From Nicotiana tabacum (lineage: Eukaryota > Streptophyta > Magnoliopsida > Solanales > Solanaceae): DNA of 64,000 bases. The position numbers and the translations under genes were made by a program. Positions 9,453-20,987 of the stretch are shown here, piece after piece. The notes under the pieces were generated by a model. That model was given only the letters and a program-made list of their open reading frames with translations, was not told the DNA's origin and did no database searches. How positions within the stretch are numbered: the stretch's first letter is position 1; every line of letters begins with the position of its first letter. Location: assembly GCF_000715075.1 (NCBI RefSeq), contig NC_134097.1, positions 129,702,997-129,766,996 on the forward strand, given 5' to 3'.

Positions 9453-12400
9453 TGTCACACCTCCTTTTTCCGCCCCCGCGAGGGGCGTAGGAGTTTTTCC
9501 AATTAAAGGACAATCGAAACGGGATTTGTTTATTTATTTCAGAGTCGCCACTTGAGAGATTTAGGGTGTCCCAAGTCACCAATTTAATCCCGAATCGAGG
9601 AAAAGAATGACTCCATATTACAGTCTGCGAACCAGAAATCCGGATAAGGTATTCTGTTAACCCGGGAGAAGGTGTTAGGCATTCCCGAGTTCCGTGGTTC
9701 TAGCACGGTCGCTCAACTATCATATTCGGCTTGTTTATCTGATTTTATACAATTATGCGCTCTTGTGCAAGTTTTATTTCTTTACCGCTTTTATTATTAT
9801 ATTTTAAAAGAATGTGAACATCGTTTAAAAACATGTATTTGTATTGCGTCACATGAAATTCACCCGCAATCTGGAACACATTTTTATTCATTGTTTTGGG
9901 ATTTGGATTTGGGTCGCATGAAATGCACACCCGAGTTTAAGAAGGTAAGATTATTAAAATGCGCGCCTAAAGCGATTAGCGTATTTATTATTTTTGGGTA
10001 AGGCCGTGGAGTTCGCTAAGCGACCGATCCCGAGTTCTAAATAATTAAAGCATACATTTTGTGAGGGCCCCGCAATCTGTACGTTTTATTTGGCGAGGCT
10101 CGTCTCATTTTATTTAAAAGGATAGACCTATAGTGACTATATTTTTTTCTATTAAGTTCGTTTTCTAAAATAAATGAAGAAAAGGTCCTACTTTATTTAC
10201 ATACTTTCGAGTTATTATAGTTAAGTTTCGAAAGTGAGTCGTTTAAAGAGTTTACATGGGCAGCGCATAGAATATTCTACATACAGACAGTAAAAGAAAG
10301 AAAAGACTACATTAAACTACAACTTCAAATCTTTCTCATTTTTGCATTCATGCTTCGAGTGGCTTACAAGATGAACCAGTGTATCAGTTTGTGTACCTGG
10401 TATTTGGAAAGCAAGGAAAGAAGATGAAGATCAGTAGAAGCAGCAGTAGTGTAAATACACAGCAACAACAGCAACCCAGCAGCAATTCGACCCAGATTAA
10501 AGGCCCAGAAAACTTTGAAGAAAAACCGAACAACTCAATAGAACAAACCCAAAAGTTTGTAAACAAACTAAACAGGAACAACCCATGCATGTATTAAACT
10601 TGAAAACTAAACACGTTTCTCACTTTGTTTTTTTGTTTTCTCTTTTTAAACTCTCCAACACTCTGTTAGGATTTTCAGAATGTCTTCCTCTCTTTCTAAG
10701 TAAGTCTTTTTAGTTCAAGTCTTTTCTCTCAAGTCTTAAAAGCTCCCTCTAAAATGTGTCAAATGACTCTATTATAACAAGACTCTTGTCTTGAATCCCC
10801 AATCCGAAATATTCCCCCCAATTGCATGCTTTTCCCCACTACTTAATGTTTTCTTTACTTTAAACCCTTGTCCCCCGTGCTTACATAAATAATTACATTA
10901 TTCCCACCCCGCTACATTATGTCTTGTCCCCCATTATATTAAACAATTATATTAACCCCAATCCATTACATCTTGTCCCTCATGCTTAACATAAATAATT
11001 ACATTATTCCCACCTCACTACATTATGTCTTGTCCCCCATTATATTAAATAATTGTTCAAATGTTTAATTCCAAAAATACCCCTCCGACCTTACTGCAAT
11101 TACCATTTTACCCCTGAACGTACTGCAATTTACCAAACTACCCCATCAGCTATAACCAATCACCTAATCAATCTCAACCAAAATACAGCAAATATGACCA
11201 ATTTCTAAACCAATTTCAAAAACAAATCTCATGAACACAGGTGAATCATACAACTTCAAATTAACGGGAATAAGTTAACCATATTGGGAGCCAATCCGGG
11301 TTAACTTAGACCAAAATGAATGAGCAAAGAGACAACAATATCAACAACAAAAATAAACTGAAACAATATGAATCACAACTAATGGAAATGATGCAAACTG
11401 AAATCATACCATGAACAACAAAAAGCATGAATTATTTTGACTGAACAAATTTTTAACAATAATCCTACTTTCAGATTTAACAAAAATAAGAAATTGATCA
11501 TAACAAACAAATAGATTCAAACTAAACTAAACACTCACTTGAAAAATTCAAAAAGCAGCAAACTTTAAAAAAAATGCATGAACACAAATTTTCTCCAATA
11601 CAAACAAAGAACCTGGGTTCGAATGGCAACCTCGACGCGTTGTAACTCGACGAACTCGAACTGTGTATGAACTGTTTCGACAAACTCCGACCAAAGCTTG
11701 AATAAGCGAGATAGTGAGTCTCGTTTTTTTTTGGACTGGAGGCGCCGGAAAAAGGGTGAAGCAGCAGCAACGCAGCAGAAGCGATGCTGGACGGGGCTTG
11801 ACGTTGACGAAACAGCCAGTGAAGGCTGGCCAACGACTGTGTGTGTGAGTGCGACACACAGTCGAGCTTGGAGCGAGCTTGGAACTCACGTCGTTCATGG
11901 GAGGATCCTTTTTTGTTGGTTCTTTTTGGTTGTAGAAGACGATGACCGAGAGGGTCTCGACGAGGCAGCTGGAGGTAGCAGCAAAAACAGCTTGGTTTTG
12001 GAGTGACAGGGTTTGTTTGGACATAACAGAAGTAGGAGCGAGAGATGGAGGAGGCAACCATAGGAGGTTCAACGACGGGGGAAGCTGGACGAAGCAGCAG
12101 GGGGTCGTTTGGGCGTGAAGAAGAAGGTGGTGGAGGGTTGTTGGTGTTGCTGCCATGGACGAGGCGATGAAGAAGACGAAACAGTGGCAGCGGGGTCGTT
12201 TGGTGTGGCTATGGAGGTTCGACGACAACTGTGTGTGTGCGTGGTTGTTTGGACTGCGGTGGTGGTGGTTGTGTCGAAGGTGTTGGAGTTGTGAGGGGTG
12301 GTAGCCATGGTTGGCTGATGTTTGGAGATGGTGGAGTCTTGGAGAAGAAGAAGAGAGGGTGGCGGATGGGATTAGCTTTTAGGTTTTAGGGTTTTTTGTT

Positions 12401-12972
12401 TTGTAAAATGTAAGATAGGGGGTGTTGGGTATTTGGGTTATGGACCGGGTCGACCCGGTTTGAAATGGACCGGGTCATGGGGAAGGTTGGGTATTTTTTG
12501 GGCTTGTGGCTTGAATTTGAAGAAGAGCCCAATTCCGATTTTCTTTATATTTTTGCTCTCTTTTCTTCTTTTATTTTTCTAAAACTAAATTCTAAAAATC
12601 CTTAAATTATCATATAGAACTAAATTAAGTTATGAAAGCGCAAATTAACTCCCAACAACAATTAACACACAATTAAGCATGAAATTGTACAATTGAACAT
12701 TAAATGCTAAAAATGCAAAAAATGCCTATTTTTGTGATTTTCATTTTTTTTAAAACAAACTTAATTACTAACAATTATAGGATTAAATCCTAAATGAAAA
12801 TGCGATATATTTTGTATTTTTTATTAATTTAACAAATAAACATGCACAGACAAATACAAATGATACAAGAAAAATAACACAAAAATTCTCAAAATTGCAC
12901 ACCAAGGAAAATCGTTTTATTTTGATTTTTTTTGGAGTAATTCTTTCATAGGGCAAAAATCACGTGCTTACA
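9453..12972 (-). mobile_element. Antisense LTR of the same family inserted in the integrase of element A
   Basis: Starts TGTCACACCTCC and ends GTGCTTACA on the plus strand, i.e. an LTR with TG...CA ends in minus orientation. The first ~1.1 kb and last ~0.55 kb match both LTRs of element B (35942-38622 and 46065-48721). At 3520 bp it is about 0.85 kb longer than they are, because its middle (about 10600-12400) is unrelated to theirs. The 13 nt at 9440-9452 (gagtcgctagagc) match the PBS-side flank of element B, so it is not a clean solo LTR. I see no clean 5-bp duplication. Confidence 0.8.
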
Positions 12973-13396
12973 CCTGTACCTTTTGGTTTATGGCACTGAA
13001 GCCATAATACCCGCGGAAGTTGAAATCCCTTCTCTCCGAATCATTGTTGAAGCTGAAATTGAAGACAGTGAGTGGGTCAAAACCCGTTTGGAACAGTTAA
13101 CCTTGATCGATGAAAAGCGAATGGCCGCAGTCTGCCACGGGCAGTTGTATCAACAAAGAATGGCCCCGTGCCTACAACAAGAAAGTGCGGCCTAGAAACT
13201 TTGAAGTGGGGCAACTTGTTTTAAGGTGTATTCACCCCCATCATCAGGAAGCAAAAGGAAAATTTGCTCCCAATTGGAAAGAACCATACATTATCAGAAA
13301 ATGTTGCCAAAAGGGGCATTGTATCTGGGAGACATTGAAGGGAATGACCCTGAAACAGCTGTGAATGCAGATGCAGTCAAAAGGTACTATGTCTAA
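12973..13396 (+). pseudogene. int: Integrase of element A, 3' part
   Basis: Resumes with LVYGTEAIIPAEVEIPSLR, the conserved block right after the DDE core in Tat integrases, then frameshifts near 13110-13190 into RNFEVGQLVLR...GKFAPNWKEPYIIRK, the GPY/F-type C-terminal module (here K-E-P-Y, the glycine replaced), and after another shift ends VNADAVKRYYV with TAA at 13394. There is one extra base just after the LTR junction relative to the expected frame. Confidence 0.8.
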
Positions 13397-14959
13397 TCCT
13401 TCTGCAGCAATAGCATTATCCGATTCGGATGACGAAGGCTTTCATTCTCGCTACCCCAAACACTCCAATCTTTTGCTAACCCTTTGAGCCGGTTACCTTT
13501 CTTTCATTACCCTCTTTGGAACTCGAAGACACTTAAATAAAATGGAAAAAATGAAAAAAATGAAATAATGTAAAAAAAATAAAATGTTTCCCTGAACTAT
13601 GTTTGACTTGATTCCGAAAGGATACGTAGGAAGCCTCTCTCCTGGGGTACAGTCACACCAAAACAAAAATCAAATTTTCCCAGAAAAGTGAAACTGGGGC
13701 AGATGTTATAATGGTTCGGCAATGATCCCGCCTGGATGGTTCCAAAGTTGTAATTCGATCCAAGTTCTTTTTACCCAAACCTTGCTCAAGTTCTTCCGAT
13801 CAATCGGTGAAAGGTGTTCGAAATCAGAGAAACACAATTGTTTGGATTCGATGCAATCAAGATGAGAGAAATAAAATAAGAGTCTTATTGGTAAAAACCT
13901 ACGGGCACCGTAAGGCGATGGTGAGCAGAGAAACTGAAAAACGAGAGAGTCTTGTTAGTGAAAACTCGTAAAGAGCACTATAAGGCGACGGTGAGAAGAG
14001 AAATGAGAGAGGTCGATTGGCGAAAATCCGCAAAAGGCGCCGTTGATCGAAAAGAAGAAACCTCTCACCACCATTGGTACTGAAATAGTCCTGGAAAAGT
14101 TTCTTGGTTTTAAAACACGGGTCGCAATGGGTTTATGAGAAGTTGGATAGTTGTGCATATCAGGTATCCAGTCCAAGAAGCATGTCATGTCTATTGAAGT
14201 CCGCATGCACTCCAGATAAGTCTTTCTTTCCTCCCTGAAAGGGACACTTCTCCTTAAATTCACTTTCTTGTCCTTTCTTTTATTTTCTTTGAATCCCTTT
14301 CGGTTTAACTCTGTTCTGAAACTAATACAACGAAAATGTGGCAAGATTGGTCTTACCGGGTTATGCTTAACAAAATCCAAGTCCAAAGAAATATACCCAG
14401 CCTCAACGGGTGCATCAAGTCGATCCCGACTGGCCATGATGACTGATGCTCTGAAATCAGAGTTATTAAAAATGAAAAGAAATACAAGGTCAAAAGCCCC
14501 TAGAGGCAAAATAAGGTGAAAGGGCCAAAAGCCCCACATGGTTGAATCATCACTTGGAAAGTTTGGAAAGTTGAGTTCCTCGGTTTTAGGAGAGAGATCA
14601 ATCTTCAGAAAAGCCAGCAAGCAACAGAGGTTATCACTAGAAGAGTTGGGCCGTGATCAAGTGATCAAAACAATCAAGGCCACAAAACCAACCACCGTTT
14701 CAAACTAACAATTGTTCTTTGTTTGAAAAATTAAAACAGGTACAATCTAAAGCAACCTTGCAAGAAGCAGGTGCAACCAAAAAGGAAAAAGAAATGTGCA
14801 AGCGCTAGAAATAGTTTTGCAACAATAATCAACCCAAAAGGGAAGTCTCCTCCGAATTCTTTCCTGCATTTTTTTTTACTAAAAAAATGAATTGAACTGA
14901 AAGAAAATAGATAAGAAGAAAATCAAAAAAAAAAGAAGGGTAGTTTAGAAGCCCCAATA
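13397..14959 (+). other. 3' non-coding region of element A, first part
   Basis: No coding signal. It holds motif copy 2 (13591-13634), one AACTGGGGCAG box (about 13691-13701), and three copies of a ~65-bp unit around GAGAGTCTTATTGG...GGGCACCGTAAGGCGATGG (13880-14050). Related units occur in element B (41951-42060, antisense). The open frame on the opposite strand at 13955-14620 is not supported by any recognisable domain. Confidence 0.5.
13591..13634 (+). other. Two-helix structured motif, copy 2 of 7
   Basis: Outer arms CTATGT and ACGTAG (5 Watson-Crick pairs plus one G-T), conserved block CTTGAT, inner arms TCC and GGA closed by GAAA. It starts about 195 nt after the pol stop codon. Confidence 0.6.
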
Positions 14960-16345
14960 TCAGTCTTTTACCTTTTCGCCAACATTAGGCTCCAATCCCT
15001 GAGTTGAGATTTTTAGACATAGGGCCTTCATTCCCTAGTCACCTTTTGCCAACATTAGGGCTCCAATCCATGAGTTGAGATTTTTAGACATATAGCCTCC
15101 ATTTCCTAGTCGCCTTTTTGCTAACATTAGGGCTTCAATCCCTAAGTTGAGATTTTAGATGTAGGGCCTCCATTCCCTAGTTGCCTTTTTGCCAACATTA
15201 GGGCGCTAATCCCTAATTTGAGATTTTTAGACATAGGGCCTCCATTCCCTAGTCGTCTTTTGCCAACATTAGGGCTCCAATCCCTAAGTTGAGATTTTTA
15301 GACATACGGCCTCCATTCCCTAGTCGCCTTGTTGCCAACATTAGGGCTTCAATCCCTAAGTTGAGATTTTTAGACATAGGACCTTCATTCCCTAGTCGTC
15401 TTTTGCCAACATTAGGGCTCCAATCCCTTGAGTTGAGATTTTTAGACATAGGGCCTCCATTCCCTAGTCACATTTTGCCAACATTAGGGCTCCAATCCCT
15501 GAGTTGAGATTTTTAGACATAGGGACTCCATTCCCTAGTCGCCTTTTTGCCAACATTAGGGCTCCAATCCCTAAGTTGAGATTTTAGACATAGGGCCTCC
15601 ATTCCCTAGTCGCCTTTTTGCCAACATTAGGGCTCCAATCCCTGAGTTGATGCTTTTTAGACATAGGGCCTCTATTACCTAGTCGCCTTTTGCCAACATT
15701 AGGGCTCCAATCCCTAAGTTGAGATTTTTAGACATAGGGCTTCCATGCCCTAGTCGCTTTGTTGCCAACATTAGGGCTCCAATCCCTAAGTTGAGATTTT
15801 TAGACATAGGGCCTCCATTCCCTAGTCGTCTTTTGCCAACATTAGGACTCCAATCCCTGAGTTGAGATTTTTAGACATAGGGCCTCCATTACCTAGTCGC
15901 CTTTTGCCAACATTAGGGCTCCAATCCCTAAGTTGAGATTTTAGACATAGGGCCTTCATTCCCTAATCGCCTTTTTGCCAACCTAGGGTCTCCAACCCCT
16001 AGTTGAGATTTTTAGACATAGGGTCTAGTTGAGAGTTTTAGGTATAGTACCTCCATTCCCTAGTCGCCTTTTGCCAATATAGGGCTTCAATCCCTAGTTG
16101 TGATTATTTTTAGACATAGGGTCTCTATCCCTTTGTCGCCTTTTGACAACATAGGGTCTCCAATCCCTAGTTGAGATTATTTTTAGACATAGGGTCTCCA
16201 TCCCCAAGTCGCCTTTTGCCAACATAGGGTCTCCACTCCCTAGTTGAGATTATTTTTAGACATAGGGTCTTCATCCCCTAGTCGCCTTTTCCAACACGGG
16301 GTCTCCACTCCATGGTTGAGTTTTTATAGAAATAGGGCTCTACTC
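14960..16345 (+). repeat. ~70-bp tandem array in the 3' region of element A (about 19 copies)
   Basis: Imperfect units of about 70 bp repeat head to tail, built around GCCAACATTAGGGCTCCAAT, CCCTAAGTTGAGATTTTTAG and ACATAGGGCCTCCATTCCCT. Early units are well conserved; units after about 15960 are diverged and shorter. Tandem arrays in the 3' region are typical of Ogre/Tat elements and can seed genomic satellites. Open frames inside (15249-15507, both strands) are only repeat translation. Confidence 0.9.
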
Positions 16346-17104
16346 CCTAATCTCTTTCTCCTAAAGACACACGATCCTTGTTTTATTGTTTTCAATAGAG
16401 AAATAGTGTAGGGTTTGTTACAATAACTCACGAAATTTTCCTCGTGAAAACTGGGGCAGAAAAATTTCGTTCGTTTGTTTGTTTTTGGTGTCTGAGCAGG
16501 TTTTACCTCGAGGCACAGGGTTCGAGACGACCAAAAGAATTAGTCTCAATCCAGAACAAAGAAAAGAACAAAAAGAACAAAAAAGAAGTGAACTCAAGGT
16601 GTGGAAGCGGATAAAGATGCGGGTTGCTCAAGATATGATTGAAGTCACAAGCTTCGCATGTCCCGCCTTGATCCGAAAAGCTGAAGAAGAAAGAACCAGC
16701 ACATACAGCTGATGAGCATCGAGATTCAGATCAGAGTCTTCATGAAGAACCAGCTAAGACTCAAGATAAAGCTTCAAAAGACTCATAGATAGGAATCTTT
16801 TAACTCGTAGCTGATAGACTTAGTTAGTCTTTTTTTGATTTTGATGTAATGACAGGACCACGGAAGGAGCCTCGACGGGACCTCACTCAACTCTCGAACT
16901 CATCACTCCATCATTTTTCTTGAACTACACGCGACCTGATTCTCTTATATCCCGGGATATGTAGGCTGTCCAAAACCAAGACTCGGTTGCACCCTTTCTC
17001 TTTTTTCTTATCCTTATTTCTTCTCTTTTGAATAAAGATATGTTCAAAAATTAGTCAAATGGCTCACCTTATCTTTGCTTGAAAACTCTTCATGTTTCCA
17101 AGCA
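16346..17104 (+). other. 3' non-coding region of element A, last part
   Basis: Between the satellite and the polypurine tract. Contains another AACTGGGGCAG box followed by AAAAATTTCG (16450-16470), a short charged open frame (16479-16712) with no known domain, and motif copy 3. No host gene. Confidence 0.5.
16918..16971 (+). other. Two-helix structured motif, copy 3 of 7
   Basis: Outer arms CTACA and TGTAG: both sides differ from the usual CTACG/CGTAG, so pairing is kept. Conserved block CCTGAT. The inner helix is ATCCC/GGGAT within a self-complementary ATATCCCGGGATAT. It ends about 135 nt before the polypurine tract. Confidence 0.65.
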
Positions 17105-17116
17105 ACGAGGGGCAGC
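17105..17116 (+). promoter_or_regulatory. Polypurine tract of element A
   Basis: ACGAGGGGCAGC directly abuts the TG of the 3' LTR. The same AGGGGCAGC core abuts the LTR of element B in the opposite orientation. It would prime plus-strand DNA synthesis. Confidence 0.8.
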
Positions 17117-17826
17117 TGTGAACACCTAATTTTTGACAATATTTAATTTTTTGTCACTTCTTCTATATAAATATTTTAGGGGTTTTAACCTACAATATTT
17201 AACTTTGTTACACTTTTTATAATAGGTTAAAAATACAAAATTTTAGAAGGTGAATTATTACTATTAATATTATTTTATTTTTATTTTTATTTTTAAATAA
17301 TAAAAAATCCAAAAATTATTAAATTTTTTTAAATTTTCGGGAGAGTTTTAAAAAAGAAGAAAAGGGAAGTATGGAATTAAAAAAAATAAAAGTAAAAGCA
17401 GGTGGAATTCTCTTTTAAAAAAGTAAAAGAAAGTGAAAAATTAAAAAAAAATAAAAGTAAAGTTTTGTGAAAATTTTAAAAAATAAAAATTAAAAGAAAG
17501 TTGGAATTAAAAAATAAATATAAAGGTAGCTGAAAATTTAAAAAAATTAAAGTAAAATAAAGTAGAATTTTTTAAAAAGAAAAGTAAAAGAAAGTGGATT
17601 GTTTTTTTAAGAAAAGTAAAATAAGTGGAATTCTCTTTTAAAAAGTAAAAAAAAAAGTGGGATTTTAAATAAGATAAAATTAATTAAAGTTGGAATATAA
17701 AAAATAAAATTAAAGAAAGGTGGGAATTCTTTTTATAAAAAAATAAAAGCAAAATGTAAGTGGGATTTCTTTTAAATAAAAAATAATTAAATAATTAAAA
17801 AAACTGAAAATTTTCGAAAATTCTCC

Positions 17827-17834
17827 TATAAATA
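17827..17834 (+). promoter_or_regulatory. TATA box in element A LTR
   Basis: TATAAATA, followed by a purine-rich leader. The same box occurs in both element B LTRs, but I did not find it in the antisense LTR inside integrase. Confidence 0.5.
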
Positions 17835-18354
17835 GAAGAGAAATATTTGAAGAAGAAGAGAGAGGAGAGTAGAGAGAATTGAAATAAAACATATTTTCTT
17901 CTTCTATGCAAAAATAGAATTTCTACTATTTTCATTCTTTCTTCCTATTTTTTTCAAAAAAAATTCAATTCATTATCTTGTTTAAGATAAAAAAAACAAA
18001 AATTGGCTCTTTAAATACCTCAAAATTATCCCCAAAATAACCATAAGTATCCGTGGCATGAACCCATTTTCCTTTGAGTTTTAGTTACAGTCAAGTAACG
18101 AAATTCAATCTGTCGAGGTTGCCGGTTCAAGGTTCAGTCAATAGCTCGTTGTGTCCAACTCAATTTGGAGTTTTACATTTGGAAAATATTGATCAAAGGT
18201 CCGTTCTAATCTTTGCCATTTTTGTGTACTTGCATGAATAAATTTACACTATACTTAATGAATATTGTTCTATTTAAATTGTGTTTTGCAAGTTATATGT
18301 TAAGTTGTATTATTCTTTGAATATTTTCATGTTATCCTTCTTAATAATAAAATT

Positions 18355-18356
<2 letters not shown>

Positions 18357-18431
<75 letters not shown>
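18357..18431. repeat. (TA)n microsatellite
   Basis: About 75 bp of pure TA inside the element A LTR. It sits at the equivalent place in the element B LTRs, with other lengths. Confidence 0.95.
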
Positions 18432-18434
<3 letters not shown>

Positions 18435-19647
18435 TTGATTGGGTTATAGGTTATATATTATATAATCATCCATTGTGGCCACATTAATATGATTTTGCAT
18501 GTTTTGATTTACTCTCTGATTTTAAATGTTGCCCTCTTTTCATTTTATGTTTTGGGATACTCTACATATTTGTTAGGAAATGTTTTAAATATTCATGATT
18601 TGTTTTTTTCTTTCTTTTTGTTTGTTAGTTGAAATGCAAAAATATTTACAGAAGTTTAAATCTATTAGTTTGTGAATATGGAAGATAGATTAATTCCTCT
18701 GGAAGTAACCGTGCATTTCTGTATCATATTTTGCTTTTAAGCACATCTTTTTGATCCTTCAATAACTACGCTATAAAATATTTTTATATAAAGGAAGAGA
18801 GATTTTTACTTTTGCTCTCTGACTCTTGAGGAGATGGATACCATTGAAGAGAAACAAGTTTTAATATTTCATATTGTCCATCATATCTCCTAAACCAAAC
18901 GTTGTAGTGTTATTTACAATTGTGTTGCAAGGGTTAAATGTAAATTTAGAATATTGATATGCATAGTGCAGGTTATCATCACTTCAAAATTGTACAATTT
19001 TCTCAAAATCCATAACTTATGGCCCTCACAAAACTAGTTAGCTTTTTATAGAAAATTCGAGGTGTGCCATTTAGCTGAATTTTTCATGGCCCTCGCAAAC
19101 TTGAAAGTGCATAGTTGCTTTAGGCGCGTAATTTAAATTAATTTCCTTAAACTCGGGTGTGCATTTCATGTGACCCAAATCCAAATTTCAACAATGCTAA
19201 ATAAAATGTGTCGTGGACCACAGGTGCATTTCATGTGGCGTGATTCAAGACGTGTTTTAGGTAACGTTTAATCTTCCTAAAATTAATTAAAAGCGGCTAA
19301 TAAGTTAAAAGTGTACCATAGGTTAAAACATGTATTAAAGTCAGATAATCGGTCAATTATAGTAGTTTAAGCGACCGTGCTAGAACCACGGAATCCGGGA
19401 ATGCCTAACACCTTCACTCGGGTTAATAGAATTCCTTATTCAGAATTTCTGGTTCGCAGACTTCAAAAGGAAAGTCCAAATTTTCCTCGATTTGGGATTT
19501 AACATAAATCGGTGATTTGGGACACCAAATAAACTATCCCAAGTGGTGATTCTGAAAATCAAATAAATAATCCTATTTCGAATAATGTTACTTTAATTGA
19601 AAAAACTCCATTATATTCCCTCGGATGTGTAAAAAGGAGGTGTGACA

Positions 19648-20987
19648 ATCATCATACTCTGCACTGGTTAACTTCTGATTACTTTCCAAATGAGTCCAAG
19701 CAGGTTTTGCTCCCCCTAAGCCTGAATCTAAAATCAAATGCAGAGCATATTTCCTTTGGTTCATAAGTATTCCATGTCTGGACCTTGATAATTTTGTTCC
19801 CAAGAAAAACTTCAACTTCCTAGATCCTTTATTTTGAAGGATTGTTGTAGTGTATTCTCAATGTCACAGACTAGCTCATCATCATTCCCACTAATGAGTA
19901 AATCATCAGCATATACTAAGACAACTGCAATCTTGGACCCTACCCTCTTGATTAATAAGGAATGATCCAGTTGACTCTGCAGAAAACCAGACTTCATCTA
20001 TGCACCTAATAACTTCACGTTCTATTGTCGAGATATTTTCTTAAGACCATACAAGGACTTAATAAGCTTACATACTAGGCCTGACTCCCCCTTGCTGTGA
20101 AATCCTTGAGGAAGTTACATGTAAACTTCATCATAAAGGTCCCCTTGTAAGAAGGCATTATAAACATCCATTTGGTGGATGTGCCAGTCTTGAGCTGCAG
20201 GAATGGATTACACTGCCCTCACTGTCACCATCTTTACAACTGGTGAAAAAGTGTCTTGATAGTCAAGACCTTCCCTTTGGTTGTACCCCTTGGACACTAG
20301 CCTTGCTTTGTACCTTTCAACTTCTTCATTTTCCATGTACTTGATGTTATATATCCACTTACAACCAATAGCTCTCTTGTTTGGTAGTAATGACACTATC
20401 TCTCAAGTTTTATTGTCTGCAAGAGCTGTGAGTTCAGCCTTTATGGCATATACCCATTTGGGATCTTTGCAAGCTTCATCAAAGGAAGTAGGTTCAACTG
20501 TTGTAGAAAATGCTGCCAGATGGGCCTGACAGCTATGTGATAGACTGCTGTAATTCAGGTAGTTGCTCAAGGGGTAAGGACAAGAGCAACTGGCCTGAGA
20601 AGTCACATAGTCATGCATCCACAGTGGTGGACCTTTATCTCTAGTTGACTTTCTCAGATGAGCCTCATGGTTGTCTTCTGTAGTCACAATGTCCTGGTCC
20701 ACACTTGCATTTTCAAGTGTGCTAGCACCCTCATCTGCAATTGCAACTGCCAGACCTATATCTTCAGGTTCACTTGTTGTTGCTTCTTCTGAGTGAAGAT
20801 CTTCCATACCAGCCCATTGCTCATCACTGTGATATTCAAGCTGAGAATCAATTGTGGTTGTAGAAGCAGGATCAGTGGTGCTTGTAGTAGTCACATCCTG
20901 TGTGATCAAAGAAGGATTAGGTTGAAACATAGTAGGTCCTTTGATCTTCAAGTCCTTGAAAGGGAAAACTGTCTCCCTAAAAGTCAC
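19648..20987 (-). pseudogene. Copia reverse transcriptase of element C (truncated)
   Basis: Fragments in several frames read [48 protein letters not shown], and VLVYADDLLISGN (catalytic YADD, about 19900-19920), then KFFLGTKLSRSRHGILMNQR, a standard copia RT order. An upstream acidic/serine-rich linker (20403-20987) leads into it. It ends mid-domain at 19648, where the LTR of element A starts; the reading frame runs on into LTR sequence without meaning. Confidence 0.88.

Larger units (their letters stand above)
1..19647 (+). mobile_element. Element A: Ogre-like (Tat lineage) Ty3/gypsy retrotransposon, 5' end off window
   Basis: Seen in order on the plus strand: ORF1 remains, gag, aspartic protease, G-patch, a candidate intron, RT, RNase H, a second (archaeal-type) RNase H, integrase, a satellite-bearing 3' region, polypurine tract and a 2.5-kb LTR. 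An ORF upstream of gag, an intron between protease and RT, a doubled RNase H and tandem repeats near the 3' end are the known hallmarks of Ogre/Tat elements. The 5' LTR and PBS are outside the window. The copy is defective: many in-frame stops, a few frameshifts and an LTR insertion in integrase. Its right end interrupts a copia element, so it inserted there; the matching duplication would lie off the left edge (candidate ATCAT at 19648-19652). Confidence 0.88.
17117..19647 (+). mobile_element. 3' LTR of element A
   Basis: 2531 bp from TGTGAACACC to AGGTGTGACA. Its last part (about 19080-19647) is the reverse complement of the LTR starts at 9453, 35942 and 46065, so all four LTRs are one family, here in plus orientation. 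It contains an A-rich region, a TATAAATA box (17827-17834) and a long TA microsatellite. The sequence beyond 19647 is a copia RT. Confidence 0.85.

Noticed and set aside
11522..12308. Overlapping minus-strand open frames of up to 226 codons in the antisense LTR
   Set aside because: Low-complexity T/S/H/P-rich text in two overlapping frames, explained by G-rich composition of the plus strand; no domain seen.
13955..14620. 221-codon open frame on the minus strand
   Set aside because: Lies antisense in the 3' non-coding region of element A, has no recognisable domain and overlaps repeat units shared with element B.
18281..18487. Open frames with long YI repeats (also 37823, 45001, 47799, 48960)
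   Set aside because: Translation of TA microsatellites.
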